DNA of 64,000 nucleotides from Meandrina meandrites (Eukaryota; Cnidaria; Anthozoa; Scleractinia; Meandrinidae): NCBI GenBank assembly GCA_963693305.1, contig OY855914.1, positions 26,398,972 to 26,462,971 of the forward strand, read 5' to 3'. Shown piece by piece: positions 10,646 to 21,813 of this stretch (position 1 is its first letter; each line of letters starts with the position of its first letter). The notes under the pieces were generated by a model. It saw only the letters and a program-made list of their open reading frames with translations, ran no database searches and was not told where the DNA came from. The position numbers and the translations under genes were made by a program.

Positions 10646-11135
10646 TTCGTGGACAATGAAGACAATCCTTTACGAGCACATAGAACATGCATCTCTTGAG
10701 TTCATAAGTCAGCGTCTTTTGGAGTTACTATGAACGTTTGTTCTTATTAACGCAAATAGTGGTCATCGTTTCATAAAACTAAATCCTTAAGTTAGCAACA
10801 CGGAAGCCTTGGCATGAAAACATGACGCGCAGAGTCCAGGATACAGTGCGAGGAGAATTAGAAAAATTTATTGCCCTAGGTTATGTGAGTAAACAATACC
10901 TTTATTTAATAGTAATTTATGCACTTTTCTACGAAAAGCTAATTTTACGTCTGGGATTCTTAAACCTCGCTATAGTTTCGTACCCAATTCAAGACCATAG
11001 CGAATCAAGAATCCTACGTTAAACTGAACAAAGCAAGTATATATAGCTGAATTAAAACAGATCAAGAAGGCGCTAAGTGCAAGACTGCTCCGCTTCATCC
11101 TTACTCAGTTCCTTGGTGATGCCAAATGCAACACG
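10646..11135. promoter_or_regulatory. Bidirectional promoter region between the head-to-head genes, copy A
   Basis: Only about 490 bp separate the ATG of the VWA/Cache gene (10645, minus) from the ATG of the Cys-rich gene (11136, plus). A TATA element TATATATAG lies at 11038-11046, about 90 bp before the plus-strand ATG. No equally clear TATA was seen for the minus strand. The arrangement is conserved in copy B. Confidence 0.6.
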
Positions 11136-14100
11136 ATGAAAAGTCCCATCTTTGCAGTTACTGTTATTTTAGGTAAGTAAGTTTTCTCGTGATATATGTC
11201 GCCGTAAACCTCCATCTGTTGCATGCGAAACTCACACGAAGCTTGCCTGCATGCAAACAACAGATCCAAGAAACGTACTGTAGCAATATCATTGAACTTA
11301 GTTTTAATTTTTTTTTATTTGCTTGGCGTGAACCCATTCAATCTGTTCGACAAAAGTCTTGATTGAATTTACAGCAAAAAGACACTAACACTAAACACAA
11401 GCGACCAACACAGTATAACTGAAAAGAAAAGAAGTGAAACTTGGTGCGCAGTCTAATCGATCTACCTCCGGCTCCAATGGCCCGCAACGACTGCACTGAT
11501 AGAATGCAATAAAAGCCGACGGTAAGCTTCTGTGAGTTCGAATATCGCACTTCATTGTATTTAAACGAAGCTGAACTAATAATAAAACATATTTCATGTT
11601 AAGCTACCATTTACAGGTCGATGTACTTGGAGCACGAGTTTGTGAAGGCATATGCTTATATTTCTCATTTACAAGACTGCTCAGATCATTTGTGCGTATC
11701 GGCGTTTTAATTTAGAGCGCATACCTTTAAACATAATAGTTCGATCTGACGGGTTGGTTTTCGTAACGTTTTATTACCACTGAGGAAGGGCTTAAGCCTG
11801 AAACGTTTCATTCTATCTTTAAACGCACATTTTGTCACTTGTTATGACACAATATTAAAGTGACTTGCTTTTTATGTACGAGTAGCTCGTTGATTAGAAA
11901 TTGAACATCAATTTGCATTGTTTACAACAAATAAGAATTTGTTTGTCTCGGGATAGGTGAGTGTGTTTTGATAGGCCACTGATAGTTTCGTGCCAATTAC
12001 AGCACCCGGCCAACAAAGTTGTGCAGTCTATGATATGAAACTCTCAATAGACTCTACAGATATATTCATATAATGTGAATGTTAAACGGCGATTTGTATT
12101 CATTTATACTTCGATTTGGTTCAATTGCAAATTCAGTATATCTTGCTGATTGCGATTGATTGAAGATTCTGTTCTTCAATTCTGTTCAGTGGCTCGTTGT
12201 AACATGCAGGGAAAATAGACTTCTTTGAAAATGATAATTTTTTAAACTTTTGTTTGGAACATGAATCACAAAAGCAATATTAAAACAGAAGTCTTCTCCC
12301 AAAACAACGAGACACAAACTATCTCCTTTAAATATTTATTTTCTTTTATTAACTTTTCTATTCTATCCCAAGCTATGCTAGTATGATTAAATTCAAAGTG
12401 ACGGATTTTAGAGGTCACCTTTAAATTAACACATCGCTCATTCTCGGGTCTCAGGTACTTGACAAATTTATGATATCGCTTTGAAGGTTCGAAATTTTGA
12501 ATCTCGCATTTTTGTTTTGAAGGTCACGTACTTCCCGGAAATTCAGGAAGTTGACCTGTGAAGAGCACTCGGCCGATCGAACTGCCAGTAACACAACAAC
12601 TGTAGTAGTATTAAAATTCGAAAAATCACAAACGACGTACCTACCGGATAAGTTTAGTTTTGGGTTTAATATCGCGCGGGGTGATATAGGTTTATCCAAG
12701 TTATATATCTACATAGTGAGTAAGCAATTGACCGCCTGCCTGACTAATTGATTGGTAATGCTATTCGAAGGTAAAAAAAGAAAAAAAAAAACATTCGTAA
12801 GCTGCATAGAACTTGTTCGTTGGAATAAGTTAACTGATAGTGCTAAATTTATGTCGAAAAGGAAACGCTTCCAGCTCTGCCCTTCGTCAGTGGATAATAG
12901 TTCGTTCACCAACGAACTTTTATCCACCGGTGAAGGGCAAAGCCCGAAACGTTTGGTTTTGTTAAAACATGAATTTAGCACTATCAGTTAAACATTTTCT
13001 CAACTTGGTTGATTGATTGATCGATTGATTGATTGATTGATTGATTGATTGGCATTTAGGTTGTCTGCAGCATTGTGCTTCTGATCTACCAGCTTATGGT
13101 AAATGTTCCTTCATGGAATACTACTGTACTCTACGGGAATATGAATCACACTTCTTTAAAAGATTATATAAAGACTCTGCTGCGGATTGTGGGTAAGACT
13201 ACGTAATTACAGTGGTAGGGGATCTAAAAGTATTGCTTAATATTAATGTATACTGCACTGAATTTATTTTCCAAGCAATCTAATTTGAGAATATGTTTTC
13301 AACAGGCCCTTGTAAACAATCCTTTCTGACATAAATCAGCGAAAGTGAAATTCGGCCTAGAAAATTGGACCTATTAATTCTTCCAGTTAATCATTTCAAA
13401 TAACAGTAGGCTTTGGCATGTTTGACTGGTAGCTGTCGGGTAAATACAGCATGCCCCTTTTACTGGATTAGTAGCTTGAACGCATTGAAAACCTCTAAAA
13501 ATCCCCTGTGGACTAACGAAAGATACAGAGCTATTAGATTTTCAGGGGAGAGAGGGGTAGCTTTTGCTGAATTATCTGCTGGACAAAAAGCCTATATTTT
13601 CTTTACTATGGTTTAAAACCTTTGAACAATTTAATTTTTACTTTAATTTTGTGCTTATTGTCTATTAAGGCTCCAGTTTTGGTTTTTGTACTACCGTTCC
13701 CTAAATAAAACAGAGAGTTGCTTAGGTAACTCAAGAAAAGTGGATGTGGCCAACATTAACGAGCTCCAGATCCTCTACTGCAGCGGTTTTGACCTGGAGG
13801 TTCCTCTTGTATCCTCTTTATCGCCATGTTCCCCTGGGCACAAGAACAAGGTCGAGCAGTGCGTTAATGATTTCGCAACAACTTTTTCCAAAGACACGTC
13901 GGATGCTTCTCTATGCAGGTACAACATAAAACCTTTCTTTAATGAAAAATAACTTTTGTACGTTTATTAAAGGGGCCAAGTTGGAGTAATTATGCTTATT
14001 ATAGTTAATATTTACTCTTAACTTAACATTGGAAGAGCGATATTCTTTCATTGGCAAAAACATTACATAATCTTGAAAAAGTCCGCCCAATGTTAAGCCA

Positions 14101-15222
14101 AATGCCAGTCCGTTTTACTGCTTTTGTTTTGGGGGCTAGGGGCATTGTTCTTGTTGTTTGTTCTATTGTTCTCTCAGCCACTCATGTGAGACCTTACGAG
14201 AGCTGCATGGCGACCCCCGTTTTAATCTTCTCCAGTTTCGTTTATCCTGGTGCCCTTTCTTGATTATTCTGTATTTCCTTTGAGTTCCTCTACAGAATAA
14301 AGCCGTTACTACTGTAATTCAGTTAGTTCAATGACAAGCCACACAGAGGTGAAATTGCCTCGACATGTTAAAAACATTAACCGTCCTTTTCGCGGCATCC
14401 TTCTAAGAATTCGGTGAAAAGTAACATTAAAATGCATTTGCTTATCGCTTATACGCTTTCTGTTGTCTCGGCAACTCGGTAAACGGACTTCTCCATTCGT
14501 GCATCGACTTAAGTCTTCCCCATGCTTGGCAGACGGAATGATCATAGATTGAGGGGCTTCCAGAGGTTTAGGGAATAAGATAACATAATCATATATTTCG
14601 CGGGACCCAGGGATCCAGCGGGATACTTAAAGATTAGTTAAAGGAAACGATGGATTTGTCTGTTGCTAACAGGAATTTTTCTTAACACTATAAGGGAAAA
14701 AGTGAATTTTTCATTGGGGAAAAGGGGAGTAAAGTAAAATTTTTAAGGAATCAAGGGAAAACATTACCCCTTGAAAGACCCTCTAGAAAGAAACCAAGGA
14801 TTTATGAAGTACATGCAGCTCCACAGAGGTACGTGTAGGTAGATTTTCTGATTATTTCTTGAATAATTAACGATACAGCTTATATGTCTATCGAGGTACC
14901 TTAGCAGAAAGGATATTTTTTTAATCTTAAGAAATGAGGGTGACTTACTGACTAAACAGGGTATAGTTTTGTCCCTTCGAAATCAGTTACATATCTTTGT
15001 TACAGGAAACGCGGTAAAGCCAAAGTGTGTACAATCTTGGCATGGCAGACTATGTGCAGTCCTTCCGATGAGGCGGACACTATATTGAACACGATCATTG
15101 GTGCCTTCAATCCGTTTTGTGAAAACGACAAAGATTCTTGGGCAACGGAAGCTGATCCGTGTGCTAGTTACAGGATACCCTATAGCAATCCTAAATGTGA
15201 GCGGTGTCCGGGGGACTGTTGA
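11136..15222 (+). CDS. Secreted cysteine-rich protein, copy A (4 exons, 189 aa)
   Basis: Exons: 11136-11172, 13060-13192, 13736-13918, 15006-15222, total 570 nt, closing in frame at TGA. The protein begins MKSPIFAVTVILG, a signal-peptide-like hydrophobic start, and has 16 cysteines spread along its length, two of them near the start, with a C-terminal C-x2-C-x3-C. I do not recognise the family. There is no membrane segment after the signal, so a small disulfide-rich extracellular protein is likely. The exon 3 acceptor (CAAG before 13736) was chosen because the nearer TTAG at 13725 puts a stop in frame; it is the weakest splice call. The gene is head-to-head with the truncated VWA/Cache gene and has a TATA box at 11038. 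Copy B differs by about six residues and keeps every cysteine. A canonical polyA hexamer is not seen until AATAAA at 15683. Confidence 0.72.
12829..12992. mobile_element. Foldback MITE, present in both duplicate copies
   Basis: Left end GTTAACTGATAGTGCTAAAT and right end ATTTAGCACTATCAGTTAAAC are inverted repeats. An inner hairpin uses GTTCGTTCACCAACGAAC and ATCCAC-type motifs. It lies in intron 1 of the Cys-rich gene and has a counterpart at 46035-46195, so it is older than the duplication. Confidence 0.75.
13005..13051. repeat. TTGA microsatellite abutting an exon acceptor
   Basis: A GATT/TTGA run ends only a few bases before the exon 2 acceptor at 13058-13059. In copy B the run (46209-46259) has a different length. 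Length change here could affect the polypyrimidine context of that acceptor. Confidence 0.85.
14118..14216. mobile_element. hAT-like MITE with 8-bp target duplication, copy A only
   Basis: CCGTTTTA flanks the element at 14110-14117 and 14217-14224. The partner locus near 47421 has a single CCGTTTTA with nothing between. The 99-bp insert contains GGGCTAGGGGCATTGTT and ends GCGACCC, both shared with the insertion at 31209-31363. It lies in intron 3 of the Cys-rich gene. Confidence 0.85.
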
Positions 15223-15419
15223 AACGATGTAGGAATCTCATTTTTATTGAGTCTAATGCGCATACGCTTTAGACTCTATGTAGTGGAAAAAGAAGCTGTT
15301 AGCAATCCCAAGGGAATGGTTCGGGATCGATAATCGTTCGGTGTGATTGTGCTTAAACAATAGCCCGCGTCATTGCGGGCTTGGTGCGGTGATCGTAATC
15401 CAATCAGGAAGCAAAGATG

Positions 15420-15596
15420 TAGCCTGCGCAACTGGCGGGATTAGCGGGCACGAGTGAATTTTTCTTGCGCGGGCGAAGCCCGCGTCAGCGAGCGGCGCAG
15501 CCGCGAGTGAACTCCTCACCAAACCCCTCGCTGTTTGGCGGCCAAGACCGCTAAAAAATGCACTCGCTCGCGAAATCCCGCCAGCTACGCAGGCTA
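15420..15596. mobile_element. MITE with perfect 9-bp target duplication
   Basis: GCAAAGATG is repeated at 15411-15419 and 15597-15605. The element starts TAGCCTGCGCAACTGGCGGG and ends CCCGCCAGCTACGCAGGCTA, near-perfect inverted repeats. It is GC-rich against an AT-rich background. A 9-bp duplication fits Mutator-type or some hAT-type elements. A frame across it is an artefact of the GC-rich palindrome. Confidence 0.85.
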
Positions 15597-15611
15597 GCAA
15601 AGATGTTGTTA

Positions 15612-17258
15612 ACGAAGCAACGGTCGAACGGAGCTCCAGCACGACGCGCACTTGTAAAAGAAATTGTCATGTATGTAATTGGAATAAATGTTTTACAGTG
15701 CAAAATAATATGAATCCTCGTTTTCAAGTGTGAAGCTACTGAAAATGTTCTCCTTCAAGCTGCATTTTTTTTTTATAATCCCTGGGAAACGCAACGTGAA
15801 ATAGACATCTTTTGATGAAAAAAATCCGGAAGTGACATTTGTGTTCATAAACAAAAAATAACTTTGAAAAAAATGAAAAATTAAATAAGATGGTAGTCAG
15901 CAATTGATTGTTCAATTCAACTGGAGCAGGATTTCATTCACAGAATGCAATTTTCATTAAAAAGAGTTTTGTTTTCACCATTCAAGATTCAATCTAGAGC
16001 GTGAAAACAAGACAGTGTAATCAAATTACATTTCGCGCGAAATTTGCATAAATATTGAAACTTGCCAAAAAGTAGTTAAGACTGAATGAAAACTCGCTTT
16101 AATAGTTATTGAATTCTGATCTGATTGTTATTTCCATGTATTGACTATTTGAAAGCTGTTCTCAGTCATGAAAACAAAACTCTTTCATTCAACTGCTTGC
16201 AGAAAATATTTCGCTTAATTAAATTACATTCTGCACGCAATGTTTTCTTTGCTCTCCTGTGTCGAAACGAAAAGGAAATTGAAATCTTTGTTGAGCAGTA
16301 TTGCATAAATTGCAAAGGAATTGAAAAAAATATATATTTTGGCTTATTTTGATGGGATTTAGGATATTTAGAGTACTGAATAAGCGGCTGTATCGTGTCT
16401 ATCTATGGGGCCGACCATTATTTTTTTGGAAGGTAGGGAAGAAAATTTTCCAAGACAAACAATTTTTTTTCTGTTCTGCTCTCATCGTTGTCTGTGAAAA
16501 CATTTTTTTCCGGTGTCGTATTCCTGCAGATAATTTTTTTCATGCCTGCAAAAAAATTAGTTGGGCTTTTTTTTGCTAAAACTAATTTTTCAGGTTCCCC
16601 CCAAATACTATAAATACGTACTTTGAGAAGCCAGATTACTATTCAATTTCTCCTTCTTTGCAGTCCCTCTTTCTTGCTTTGAAAGTAATAAACAGGGTGC
16701 AAATAAGATGGATTTTCCAGCTCGCCCTTTGGACAAGTTGGAACCATTACACGCAAGTCTGAAGGCTTTTCTCAGTAGCGTTACGTAATTAGCAGGAAAA
16801 AACGTTCACTTGCCCAGTGGGCAAGTGATGCATAACATCCACTCGCCTGACAGGGAAATCCACTAGCCCCAGGCTAGTGGAGATGCATTTCTTTGTGCAT
16901 TGAATAAAGATGAAACTCTTTATTGCTTTGAAAGAAAAATGTAAACTTTAAAAGGCATTGCGTGTTAAGTCGGTTTTTAATAGGGTGATTTTTGAGTGGC
17001 TGGTGACGGTCAAGTTAACTTCAAAATTTGTGTTTTAAATTTCCATTAAAAAAATATCGTGCAAGGACATGGAGATCAAAAAAAAAATCCTGCATGGCTA
17101 GGAGAATAAAAAAAAATATCTAGCAGCCTAAAAATCCTGCAACCCCCCATCAAAAATCAAATGGTCCACCCCTAATTTAAATTAGTATATACACACTCAG
17201 TGATCTTGGCTATTCCAGCAATCTGATTGGTTCGCTATCTCGGGCTAATGCCACATTA
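15612..17258. other. Non-coding AT-rich stretch
   Basis: No gene is supported. Open frames at 16125-16579 have Phe/Ile/Lys-rich translations and follow the base composition. A palindrome CTTGCCCAGTGGGCAAG lies near 16810, with GGCTAGTGG-type repeats close by, which suggests another degraded MITE. Confidence 0.6.
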
Positions 17259-17264
17259 TTCACT

Positions 17265-17481
17265 GAGGGTCTCCCAGGGGGGGTCCTTGTTCCATTGTTC
17301 CCTTCCAATATTGCCCTATGTTCCCATGTTCCCACACATTTTATATCATATATCAGAATTTTTTCGTACTGTAATTTTTCGAATTTTGTTCCCTTGTTCC
17401 CAAAAATTGGCTAATGTTCCTTTGTTCCCTTCGATATTTTGCCAATGTTCCCTTGTTCCCCAAAACCCCTGGGAGACCCTC
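17265..17481. mobile_element. MITE with 16-bp perfect inverted ends and internal GTTCCCTT repeats
   Basis: It starts GAGGGTCTCCCAGGGG and ends with the exact inverse, CCCCTGGGAGACCCTC. TTCACT at 17259-17264 and 17482-17487 is the target duplication. The interior is built of irregularly spaced TGTTCCC and TTGTTCCC motifs in one orientation. Confidence 0.85.
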
Positions 17482-17532
17482 TTCACTCCCTACCGAGTGG
17501 ATAATGCATTATCCCATAAAACATAAAACAAA

Positions 17533-17975
17533 ATGGCCGGTGTAAACTCGCGTTTCGCTAGCGTTTCAGAGTCAAAAATAGTGAAAATAAAAGACGACAG
17601 CGTGCCAGAAAACACCAAGAAGGCAACGAACTTTGGCCTAAAAGTTTTTAAAGATAAGTGAAGAAGTCATGTTTTGCAAACAAGTGTTTGTTTATCGCTA
17701 AATAGGCAGCAATTAATCTTCACGACTACAATTTGTCTCATTACGAGTATTTTTGGAGACTGGTTTGCCTGACAGAACGAATTTCTCACCGAAATCGAGG
17801 AATTGGAAAAAAAATTGAAAAATTATATGTCCGCAAGAAAACAAGACAGGTCAACATTCATCTCAATTCGAGCCGCCATTGACAGGCACCTTCGCAACGA
17901 GCCAAACAACAAGCCTTTCTCGATAACTTCGATAACTTTGATTGGTCAATTATCGATTTCCAAGCAGACTTTCGA
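17533..17975 (+). pseudogene. DUF3504/Crypton-like (ZMYM/QRICH1-type) gene fragment, broken
   Basis: From an ATG at 17533 the frame gives SRFASVSE and then VPENTKKATNFGLKVFK, typical of the N-terminus of the abundant cnidarian DUF3504-related proteins thought to derive from Crypton tyrosine recombinases. It stops at 17659-17661. After about 100 bp the similarity resumes with DWF, a TGA, then a stretch ending SARKQD and the hallmark SIRAAIDRHL and KPFSI near 17855-17915. The stop codons and missing C-terminal recombinase domain mark it as a decayed copy. A single intron could explain the gap but not the later stop. Recognition is by motif only. Confidence 0.6.
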
Positions 17976-18202
17976 TTAAAGTTGCTGATTTGAACTGTGT
18001 AAACGGACCATTTTGACGAGGATTTTATCGAAGATTGTGTATTTGCCATGTTAAAAGAATCTGTAAATAGTTTTGAGTACGTGTTTCACGCATGAATTGA
18101 GACGTCAACTGAATTAGACGTCAATAAAATTGCCTTTCATTGGTTTCCTTTTGAAAATGTCTAGATTGTCTGTTTTGAGATCACTTCGTGTGTATATACT
18201 AA

Positions 18203-18322
18203 AACAATTATTCTTTTCAATCTCGGTGAATAGCGGCAGAATATCGAGAATATTTACCTCGCCGCTACGCGGCTCGGTAAATATTCTGCCACTGTTCACC
18301 TCAATTTCAAAGAATAATTGTT
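18203..18322. repeat. 120-bp near-perfect palindrome (foldback element)
   Basis: Left arm AACAATTATTCTTT and right arm AAAGAATAATTGTT mark the ends. The arms continue through GGCAGAATAT and its inverse to a centre CCGCTACGCGG. The short frames crossing it on both strands are mirror images produced by the palindrome. Confidence 0.85.
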
Positions 18323-18325
18323 AAG

Positions 18326-18540
18326 TATAAACGAAAGAGACAAATTACATTTGATGACTTCTGTTAGATTTAGTAAACAGAAATCTTTACATTCTTTTAA
18401 AACAGAAGATGTAAACAATTTTAAGACAGCGTTTGACCTTGCATTGTATATCGCATATCGGATGTCACACCAAGATAACGCAACTTTTGTTGAACAATCA
18501 TTCAGCACAGAATTTGTCAGCTACTTTTATTTACCTTAAG
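18326..18540 (+). repeat. About 210-bp segment repeated at 48836-49049
   Basis: The two segments are roughly 95% alike by eye and both keep the same open frame (SLHSFKTEDVNNFKTAFDLA and onward), ending at the same TAA. No family is recognised. It may be an exon or internal piece of a larger element, or a remnant of the ancestral flank of the Cys-rich gene. Confidence 0.6.
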
Positions 18541-18954
18541 GGAACTACGTCACAGGGATTTCACAGATTTTTGGTCTAAACTGTTCTGAAATTAGTGGTA
18601 GGCAACTTAACCCATGAAAAACATTATTTTTGAGCGTCTAATGGAAGATGTGACCTTAAGGACGGTGCCTACTTTTGTTACTGCGCACATCTTCTGCGCA
18701 TCACGCAAGGCATCGATCGCACTAGACGCGCGTGCTAAGGGATTCAACTTCGCAACCAAGCGCGCGACTAAAATGCAAGAAAATTTTGGTTGCAACGAAA
18801 TCCAGTTAACGGACGTACTAAACCTGGAACAGCGAAAGAGTAACATATCAGTAAGCCCTAAACGCTTATCGATAAAAATGACTCACATTTAACAGTCTGA
18901 AACAAATCGCTAATCGCTCAAACGTAATCAGCAAACTGCTAACTACATACAAAC

Positions 18955-19609
18955 AAACATACAAACATACAAACGTACTTTATTCAAGATACAATAGTAC
19001 AATAATAAGAAAATAAGAAAGACTTAAAAATATGAAAAGGCATCTTGAAAAGGAAGTTCGGAGGTTAGCCCTATATAAAACTCCCTTAAAAAAAGAGCAC
19101 AAATAAAATTAAAAGGAAAAAAAAAAGAAAAGAAACCATAATTAAATATTCATATGTGATTTAAGCTTAGATTTAAAAAGCTGAAGGCTTTCAGCCTCTA
19201 CAATGTCCCTAGGTAGTGAATTCCTGTGTTTGACTATCCTAATAAAAAAGGAATTTTTATAACAGTTAAGTCTGGCTGGGTTGACATAGAGTTTGTACGG
19301 GTGTTTAGCTCTCGTTGACTTTGTCGTTGTGAATTCAAAAAAGTCTTCAAATTTCAAATGATAACAACTGAAAACTATCTTGTAACACTCAACTAAGGAT
19401 AAATAAGTTCTCCGTTCACATAGGGTAGGCCAGTTAAGTAGTTGACATCTATCTTCGTACGACATCTCGCCTTTTCGTTGATTAAGAGCCAATCTTGATG
19501 CTCTTCTCTGTACACACTCAAGAGCATGGATGTCCTTGACAAGATAAGAACACCAGACTGGAGCCGCGTATTCCAAGAATATTACATAGATACATATGGC
19601 GTAGTGCAC
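18955..19609 (-). mobile_element. 5'-truncated non-LTR retrotransposon, reverse-transcriptase C-terminus
   Basis: A 155-codon minus-strand frame at 19142-19609 reads EYAAPVW, LECVQRRASRL and FFIRIVKHRNSLP, typical of the region after the RT palm in CR1/jockey-like LINEs. The 3' side carries AATAAAG and ends in a TTTGTATG-type tail (ACATACAAAC on the plus strand at 18946-18985). Abrupt loss of similarity at 19610 is normal 5' truncation. Confidence 0.8.
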
Positions 19610-19994
19610 GCGTAAAAAATTGCGCGAGAAGCAAATATTTAACTCGCTAGTGCTGTTACAAAGAACAAAGATTTTGCATTAACATCAAACTCATTAAAAA
19701 TACTATATTTGGCTGTCAACCGTATATTTGTAACTTTATATTAAAGTTTTTGTTCTTTTTTTTCTTGGATATGGCAGAAGTTATCAATCATGTGGTTTAT
19801 TACGATAAAACAAGTATTTCTTCGTGAATGAAGTTTCCAAACCACGAGTTCATTTCATTCCCTTACAATGAGCACTCCAAAACTCACTCTAAATTGCTAA
19901 ATAATAACATTGCAACTGTTTCCTTTGGAGTGTAATAAACAAAACAATTGGTTTTAAAATTAAAATCGAGGACTGGTAAAAGCCAGACACAACC

Positions 19995-20054
19995 TCGTTC
20001 CCAGGGCGTTTCCCTTCGTGGGGGCCCACGAAAAAGGGAAAAGCCCTGGGAACG
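19995..20054. repeat. Hairpin, CGTTCCCAGGGC inverted repeat
   Basis: CGTTCCCAGGGC and GCCCTGGGAACG flank a near-palindromic CGTGGGGGCCCACG core. This hairpin interrupts or abuts the 5' end of the LINE fragment that follows. Confidence 0.75.
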
Positions 20055-20055
20055 C

Positions 20056-21592
20056 TTTTATTTAACTTATACCTTAATGAATTTCCACACCTTTTAGAAT
20101 CCCATGATACTGACCCAGTCAAATTGCCAAATGGTGTAGCTCTTAATTGTTTGTTTTATGCAGATGACCTGGTGGTTAATATCTACAAGTGCTGCAGGTC
20201 TTCAAAAACAAATTAATATTCTTCAACAATACTGTGAGAAATGGCTTCTAACCATCAACTTAAAGAAAACAAAAACCTAAATTTTTCAAAAACAGAATCG
20301 AAAATCAACACGGGAAAAATATTTCTTCCTACTAAATGGAAAGGAAATTGGTAATGTAGCAGATTACATTTATTTGGGCACAACCTTTTATTCAAATGGT
20401 AAATTTTCAGTTTCAAAACAGAGATTAGCAGAAAAGGCAAGGAGATCGATTTTTGCATGTAGGAGATATCTGGACTTTAATAAACTCCCGATATCAATGT
20501 GCAATAAACTTTTCGATTCTCTTTTCCTTCCAATACTATTATACAGTTCTGAGGTTTGGGGCGCTTATGACAATATGGATCATAAGAAATGGGAAAAGGA
20601 CCCCATTGAAAGACTTCATTCCCAATTTTACAAACATTACCTCGGCTTAAACAGAAGAGCCCCGAACGTTGCTTCACGTAATGAAATGGGAAGACTTTCT
20701 CTGAAATCGACCATCTTTATAAAAATTCTTAATTTCCGGATCCATCTTGAAGACCTCCCTGAAAATAGTATCGCTAAACAATGCCTCCAAATGTCAACTC
20801 AGTTAGCACAAAATAAAAAGACCTCCTTTATGCTATCAGTTAATGAAATTCTTAAATTATATGGTAGTATTTATCACGTAGAAGAACAAAACATAAATTC
20901 ACCTGTAAACTACGCAGTGCTGAGAAATTAAAAACTAACTTACCCAAAATAAAACAAAATATTATCAATAGCTTACAAATGCATCAATTTGACATGATAA
21001 AATCTAACAGGAAACTACAATTCTATTCTTCCTTCAAAACTGACCGAAGCAGCTCTCATCAATTAGAATTAATTAAAAATATGCAACATAGACAGTTAGT
21101 AGCAAAATTAAGGTCAGGTAATCATGATTTAAGAATTGAAACTGGGAGACATTGTATACCAAAAGTTCCTGAACACCTAAGAATATGTAAATTTTGTTCA
21201 GGCAATGAGGTAGAAAATGAATCTCACTTCCTCTTCTCCTGTAACTTATATCAAGATATACGAAAAAAGTTCTTCGACGATGTAAGTTTGAGATATCCCA
21301 ACTTTAGTACCTTAAATAACTCTGATAAAGTAGTATTTCTTTTTAATAACATAGATCCTTTTATTTGTAAGAAATTAGGATATTTCACTTTTGAAGCATT
21401 CCAGAAAAGAAAACAATGATCGCGATTAAGTTAATTATTCTACAAATTTACTTTATCATCCTACTATCAATGTAATTATTAATATTATTCATTCATTTTT
21501 TTTTCTTTTCTTTCTTTTCTATGTCTACTTAAAATGCAATACCATCTATGTAAATGGGAATGCAAATAAAATTGTTGTTGTTGTTGCTCAAC
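20056..21592 (+). mobile_element. Non-LTR retrotransposon remnant with YADD reverse transcriptase
   Basis: Starting at TTATTTAACTT the translation includes NGVALNCLFYADDL, the catalytic YADD box. One frameshift follows near 20180, then STSAAGLQKQ, a block running from about 20374 to 20931 (YLGTTFY, LLYSSEVWG), another break, and 20979-21419 ending with a zinc-knuckle pattern C-x2-C-x8-H-x4-C. The 3' end is AATAAAA plus a TTG repeat at 21571-21588. The 5' part with endonuclease is missing and the frame is broken, so the copy is dead. The TTG tail suggests an RTE- or CR1-related clade, not resolved here. Confidence 0.85.
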
Positions 21593-21703
21593 TAAATCAC
21601 GCTAAAAGGTCATATCCGGTTGCGAGTGTCTGCTTTCTTAGCGTGACGCTTTATATTGCGAAACTATCACGCAACGTACCTCGCGATAAATTGAATTAAA
21701 TGG

Positions 21704-21813
21704 TCTGAGTTTTCGAGACACCCAGAGGGTCTGAGTTTTTCGGGTCTGAGTTTTCGAGACACCCAGAGGGTCTGGGTTTTTCGGGTCTGAGGTCTGAGTT
21801 TTCGAGACACCCG
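21704..21813. repeat. Short tandem repeat, about 50-bp unit
   Basis: GTCTGAGTTTTCGAGACACCC recurs three times with GGGTCTG linkers. All three frames across it encode the same peptide-like repeat, which has no family. Confidence 0.85.

Larger units (their letters stand above)
4167..15246. repeat. Segmental duplication, copy A
   Basis: From about 4167 this region matches the sequence beginning at 27093, and the match ends near 15246 (near 48455 in the partner). The offset is constant at 22926 bp up to about 8220 and then changes through insertions. It carries the truncated VWA/Cache gene and a complete Cys-rich gene. The left breakpoint lies inside intron 8 of the VWA/Cache gene, about 25 bp short of the exon 9 acceptor in the partner. 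The right breakpoint lies about 25 bp after the Cys-rich stop codon. Confidence 0.93.

Noticed and set aside
13413..13616. 67-codon frame conserved at 46725-46928
   Set aside because: Lies in intron 2 of the Cys-rich gene; similarity equals the background of the duplication and no signal or domain is seen.
15370..15651. 93-codon minus-strand frame
   Set aside because: Created by the GC-rich palindromic MITE at 15420-15596.
18114..18324. Pair of frames on opposite strands with similar peptides
   Set aside because: Mirror translations of the 120-bp palindrome.
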